Of a DNA stretch of 22,970 bases, positions 20,845 through 22,970 are shown piece after piece. Below the pieces are notes generated by a model. That model did not search any database, had not been told where the DNA came from, and saw only the letters and a list, made by a program, of their open reading frames with translations. The stretch comes from UBA7703 sp034926785 (GTDB lineage Bacteria > Bacillota > Clostridia > Christensenellales > CAG-138). The position numbers and the translations under genes were made by a program. Where the stretch lies: NCBI GenBank assembly GCA_034926785.1, contig JAYFQU010000054.1, positions 1-22,970 of the forward strand, written 5' to 3'. The stretch's first letter is position 1; each line of letters opens with the position of its first letter.

Positions 20845-22677
20845 CTAAACCACGGGGGTTTCTTCTTCCTTGCGGCTGTCGATCTCCGCCATCATACGAT
20901 CGTAATAATCCTCGTCGATGATGAACTTCTTTCTCTGCGTATAGAGCGAGAGCAGCAGCAGCATGATCGGCAGAATCGTCATCGCCGCGCGCACCCAGAT
21001 GCGCATGGTCAGCGTGCTTTGGTCGCGGAAGCTCAGGTTCGCCGCGCTTTCCGCGCCGCTGGCAAGGTCGTCGATCTTCAGCGCATATGTACCGCCGGAG
21101 GCGATGCTCGCCGCATCAAACGCGCCGAGACGCCCAAGCTCCTTCGTCGTTCCGTCATCGTTTGTCTGGATCACCATCGCTTCTTTCAGCACCGGGACGT
21201 ATTTTGCGTCAATCTGATAAGCGCTCATCGCGCTGTCCTGCGCAATGAACCGATCCACCTTCGCGGCAGCGGCGTTAAACGCCTCCGTTCCGCTGACGAG
21301 CCCCTCATATTCAGGCAAATAACGCTGCACTTGCTGAATATAATAGGTTTGCGCGGCGGTGTCCTGACGGTCGAAAAAGTCCCGCTGGGTTTCCAGCGTG
21401 CTGATGGACTGGCTTAAGAGGAATGTGCCGGAAATAGCGAGCACCAGCGTGACGATGAGCGTATGCATCGCGGCGGCAAACTTCGCCATAAACGGGCGCA
21501 GAGTGGAGACCACCGCCTCGTTCCGCTCGCCGTATCGATAGTCGTTATATTCCACGCAGTTGGTCATGTTGATGATGCAGGTCATGTAAAACAGCGATTG
21601 ACCCGCCGAAACCATGATGCAAAACGCGCAGAGCAGCGCGATATTGAACGGCAGGATCGAAGACCAGCCCATCGCGGCAATTGCGAGATAACCGATCACC
21701 GCGGCCAGTATGCTGAGATTCTGCAGTCGCTTTCTGCCAAGTTTGTTGGCCAGCCACGGGTAGAGAGCATTGACGGCGACCATCGTCACCCCGTAGGCAA
21801 CGACCACATAGAAATAGAGCGTTCCGTTATAGCCAATCTCCATATAGAGGAGGTTTGCCGCCAGCGCGATCAGCATCGTGCTGCCGATGTTGTAGAACAG
21901 CATTGAGAGCGTCATCCAGAGAATCTGATCGTTCCGAATGATCGTGCGCCACATTTTCTTCAGCGAGATATTCTCCGTCTGTTCCACTTTGCGCCGCGGC
22001 GGCTCCTTCACCGTGAAGAACAGCAGCAGCTGACAGCCGATGAATGCAAGCGCAATGATGATGGACACCAGCCGATAGCCCGCGCGCATGTCGCCGACGG
22101 TTACCTGCGGAATCAGGCCCTGCGCAAGAATGGCTCCCACGCCCGCAAAGAGCACGGTAAGCGTCGTGATGGAGTTTCGCTCTTCCTTCACGCTTGAAAG
22201 GCTCGGCAGCATCGCCCAATAGCCGATGTCGTTCATCGTAAATGTCGATTCCCAGAGCAGGTACATCACCGTCATGAACACAACGAAGCGCCACCCGGGA
22301 ATGCTCTGAATATTAAACATCAAAATGATGACCAGCCCGCAGAGGATTGCGCCAAGCAGAATCCACGGACGGAACTTGCCCTTTTTAAAGTGCGAACCCT
22401 CGATAATCGCGCCCATCAGCGGGTCGTTCATCGCGTCCCAAACGCGTCCGCCGACGCCGATGATCAGGCTTAGCGTCGTAAACTGCGCCAGTGTGAGCGA
22501 AACGCCGAACTGAATATAGATCAGCAGAAAGGAATCGATGAGTGAATAGCTCATGTCGCGGCCGATGCCGCTAACCGAAAAAAACCATTTGTTGCGGTTG
22601 AAGGTCTTTTTACGAAGCAACTCTGCGGACGTTTTTCCGCCCGCAGCGGAGCCTTCGTTTTTCGCGATTGTCTCCAT
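20845..22677 (-). CDS. GPH-family sugar:cation symporter (MFS) with large extra loop
   Basis: Glycoside-pentoside-hexuronide symporters import sugars with Na+ or H+. The first 420 residues match the family: KWFFSVSGIGRDMSYSLID, DAMNDPLMGAIIEGS and KFRPWILLGAILCG, then repeated helices. The protein is 610 residues against the usual 450-500. The excess is a hydrophilic segment of about 134 residues (about 423-557) between the last two helices, which standard MFS topology places outside the cell. The last helix MRIWVRAAMTILPIMLLLLSLYT is followed by an acidic tail. GGGAG is 10 bases before the ATG. It is convergent with PIG-L and may feed the hexosaminidase module. The substrate is unknown. Confidence 0.85.
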   Translation of the reverse strand: METIAKNEGSAAGGKTSAELLRKKTFNRNKWFFSVSGIGRDMSYSLIDSFLLIYIQFGVSLTLAQFTTLSLIIGVGGRVWDAMNDPLMGAIIEGSHFKKGKFRPWILLGAILCGLVIILMFNIQSIPGWRFVVFMTVMYLLWESTFTMNDIGYWAMLPSLSSVKEERNSITTLTVLFAGVGAILAQGLIPQVTVGDMRAGYRLVSIIIALAFIGCQLLLFFTVKEPPRRKVEQTENISLKKMWRTIIRNDQILWMTLSMLFYNIGSTMLIALAANLLYMEIGYNGTLYFYVVVAYGVTMVAVNALYPWLANKLGRKRLQNLSILAAVIGYLAIAAMGWSSILPFNIALLCAFCIMVSAGQSLFYMTCIINMTNCVEYNDYRYGERNEAVVSTLRPFMAKFAAAMHTLIVTLVLAISGTFLLSQSISTLETQRDFFDRQDTAAQTYYIQQVQRYLPEYEGLVSGTEAFNAAAAKVDRFIAQDSAMSAYQIDAKYVPVLKEAMVIQTNDDGTTKELGRLGAFDAASIASGGTYALKIDDLASGAESAANLSFRDQSTLTMRIWVRAAMTILPIMLLLLSLYTQRKKFIIDEDYYDRMMAEIDSRKEEETPVV

Positions 22678-22823
22678 TGCGCAAATACTCCCATCCGATA
22701 AAATTGTCTGATGAAATCATAAGAAGGGCCGATCAAAGAACCGTCTGCAACAGCGTACCACAACGCGCGGTCAATGACAATGGTTCGGCCCGTTTCTGTA
22801 TATATTATCCATTTTTCGTCTGT

Positions 22824-22853
22824 TTGCTCATAAAAAAGGTTCTACACTATAGA
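22824..22853 (+). promoter_or_regulatory. Candidate promoter for the ORF at the right edge
   Basis: TTGCTC (22824-22829), an 18-bp spacer and TATAGA (22848-22853) predict a start near 22860 and a leader of about 83 nt. The surrounding 22680-22940 sequence is visibly more A/T-rich than the rest of the window. Confidence 0.4.
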
Positions 22854-22875
22854 TTGGGGTAAGTAAAAAAAAGAA

Positions 22876-22949
22876 GAAGCATAACCGCTTCAAATCTTGT
22901 AGATTAAGGTTGTTCAAGCCACTACGAGAAAGGACGAAGGTTATGCTTC
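22876..22949 (+). promoter_or_regulatory. Start-site-sequestering leader structure
   Basis: GAAGCATAACC (22876-22886) is an exact inverted complement of GGTTATGCTTC (22939-22949), which covers the end of the ribosome binding site and the ATG at 22943. The same left arm can alternatively pair as GAAGC (22876-22880) with GCTTC (22887-22891). A third small stem, AATCT/AGATT (22893-22905), lies between. Long transcripts could thus hide the start codon. Confidence 0.5.
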
Positions 22950-22970
22950 AAACACATCTTATCGCAGAAT
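22943..22970 (+). CDS. Start of an unidentified ORF, possibly a transposase (partial)
   Basis: An ATG with AAAGGACGAAGG upstream opens a frame reading MLQTHLIAE before the window ends. Nine codons are too few to assign a family. The A/T-rich leader and the hairpin over the start site are reminiscent of insertion-sequence transposase leaders, but any regulated gene is possible. Confidence 0.4.

Overview
The window looks like chromosomal DNA from an anaerobic, GC-rich Bacillota of class Clostridia. The reasons are the glgB-glgC-glgD-glgA order with a separate GlgD subunit, a class B sortase, DUF975 and DUF4349 proteins, AGGAGG-type ribosome binding sites and ArpU-like phage-type regulation. I cannot name a genus. 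No rRNA, tRNA or CRISPR array was seen.

Layout. 174-1391 (-): a YgjP-type zinc metallopeptidase and a small HTH protein behind a palindrome-rich promoter. 1737-3535 (+): a DUF2156 acyltransferase-like protein and a DUF975 membrane protein. 3794-9674 (-): a compact glycogen synthesis operon in transcription order glgB, glgC, glgD, glgA, with coding overlaps at glgB/glgC and glgC/glgD. 9988-12219 (+): an AEC-family permease and an alanyl-tRNA editing protein. 12459-12641 (-): a 60-residue membrane protein. 13062-16228 (-): a sortase, a DUF4349 lipoprotein and a large GNAT protein. 16417-19775 (-): a GH20 hexosaminidase, a nitroreductase and a divergent acetate/propionate-type kinase, divergent from a PIG-L deacetylase at 19928-20692 (+). 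20845-22677 (-): a GPH-family sugar:cation symporter with a large extra loop. 22943-end (+): the first codons of an ORF whose start site can be sequestered in a hairpin.

How the genes fit together. The glg genes make ADP-glucose (GlgC with the non-catalytic partner GlgD), polymerise it (GlgA) and branch it (GlgB). The 3' third looks like a sugar and amino-sugar module: symporter, cytoplasmic hexosaminidase, deacetylase and an acyl kinase that could act on released acetate. That functional link is inference.

The most unusual content is non-coding. A family of about 165-bp interspersed repeats occurs five times (1-142, 3588-3753, 12265-12434, 12850-13020, 20717-20794). Full copies carry four consecutive stem-loops. 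Wobble pairs and one compensatory change favour folding as RNA in one orientation. At every visible 3' end the repeat abuts a strong terminator hairpin of unrelated sequence, and in the clearest case (3563-3776) the same 23-bp hairpin lies on both sides. Four copies form two outward-pointing inverted pairs that bracket gene blocks. This looks like a terminator-associated, probably mobile, structured element and is the best candidate here for an undescribed system.
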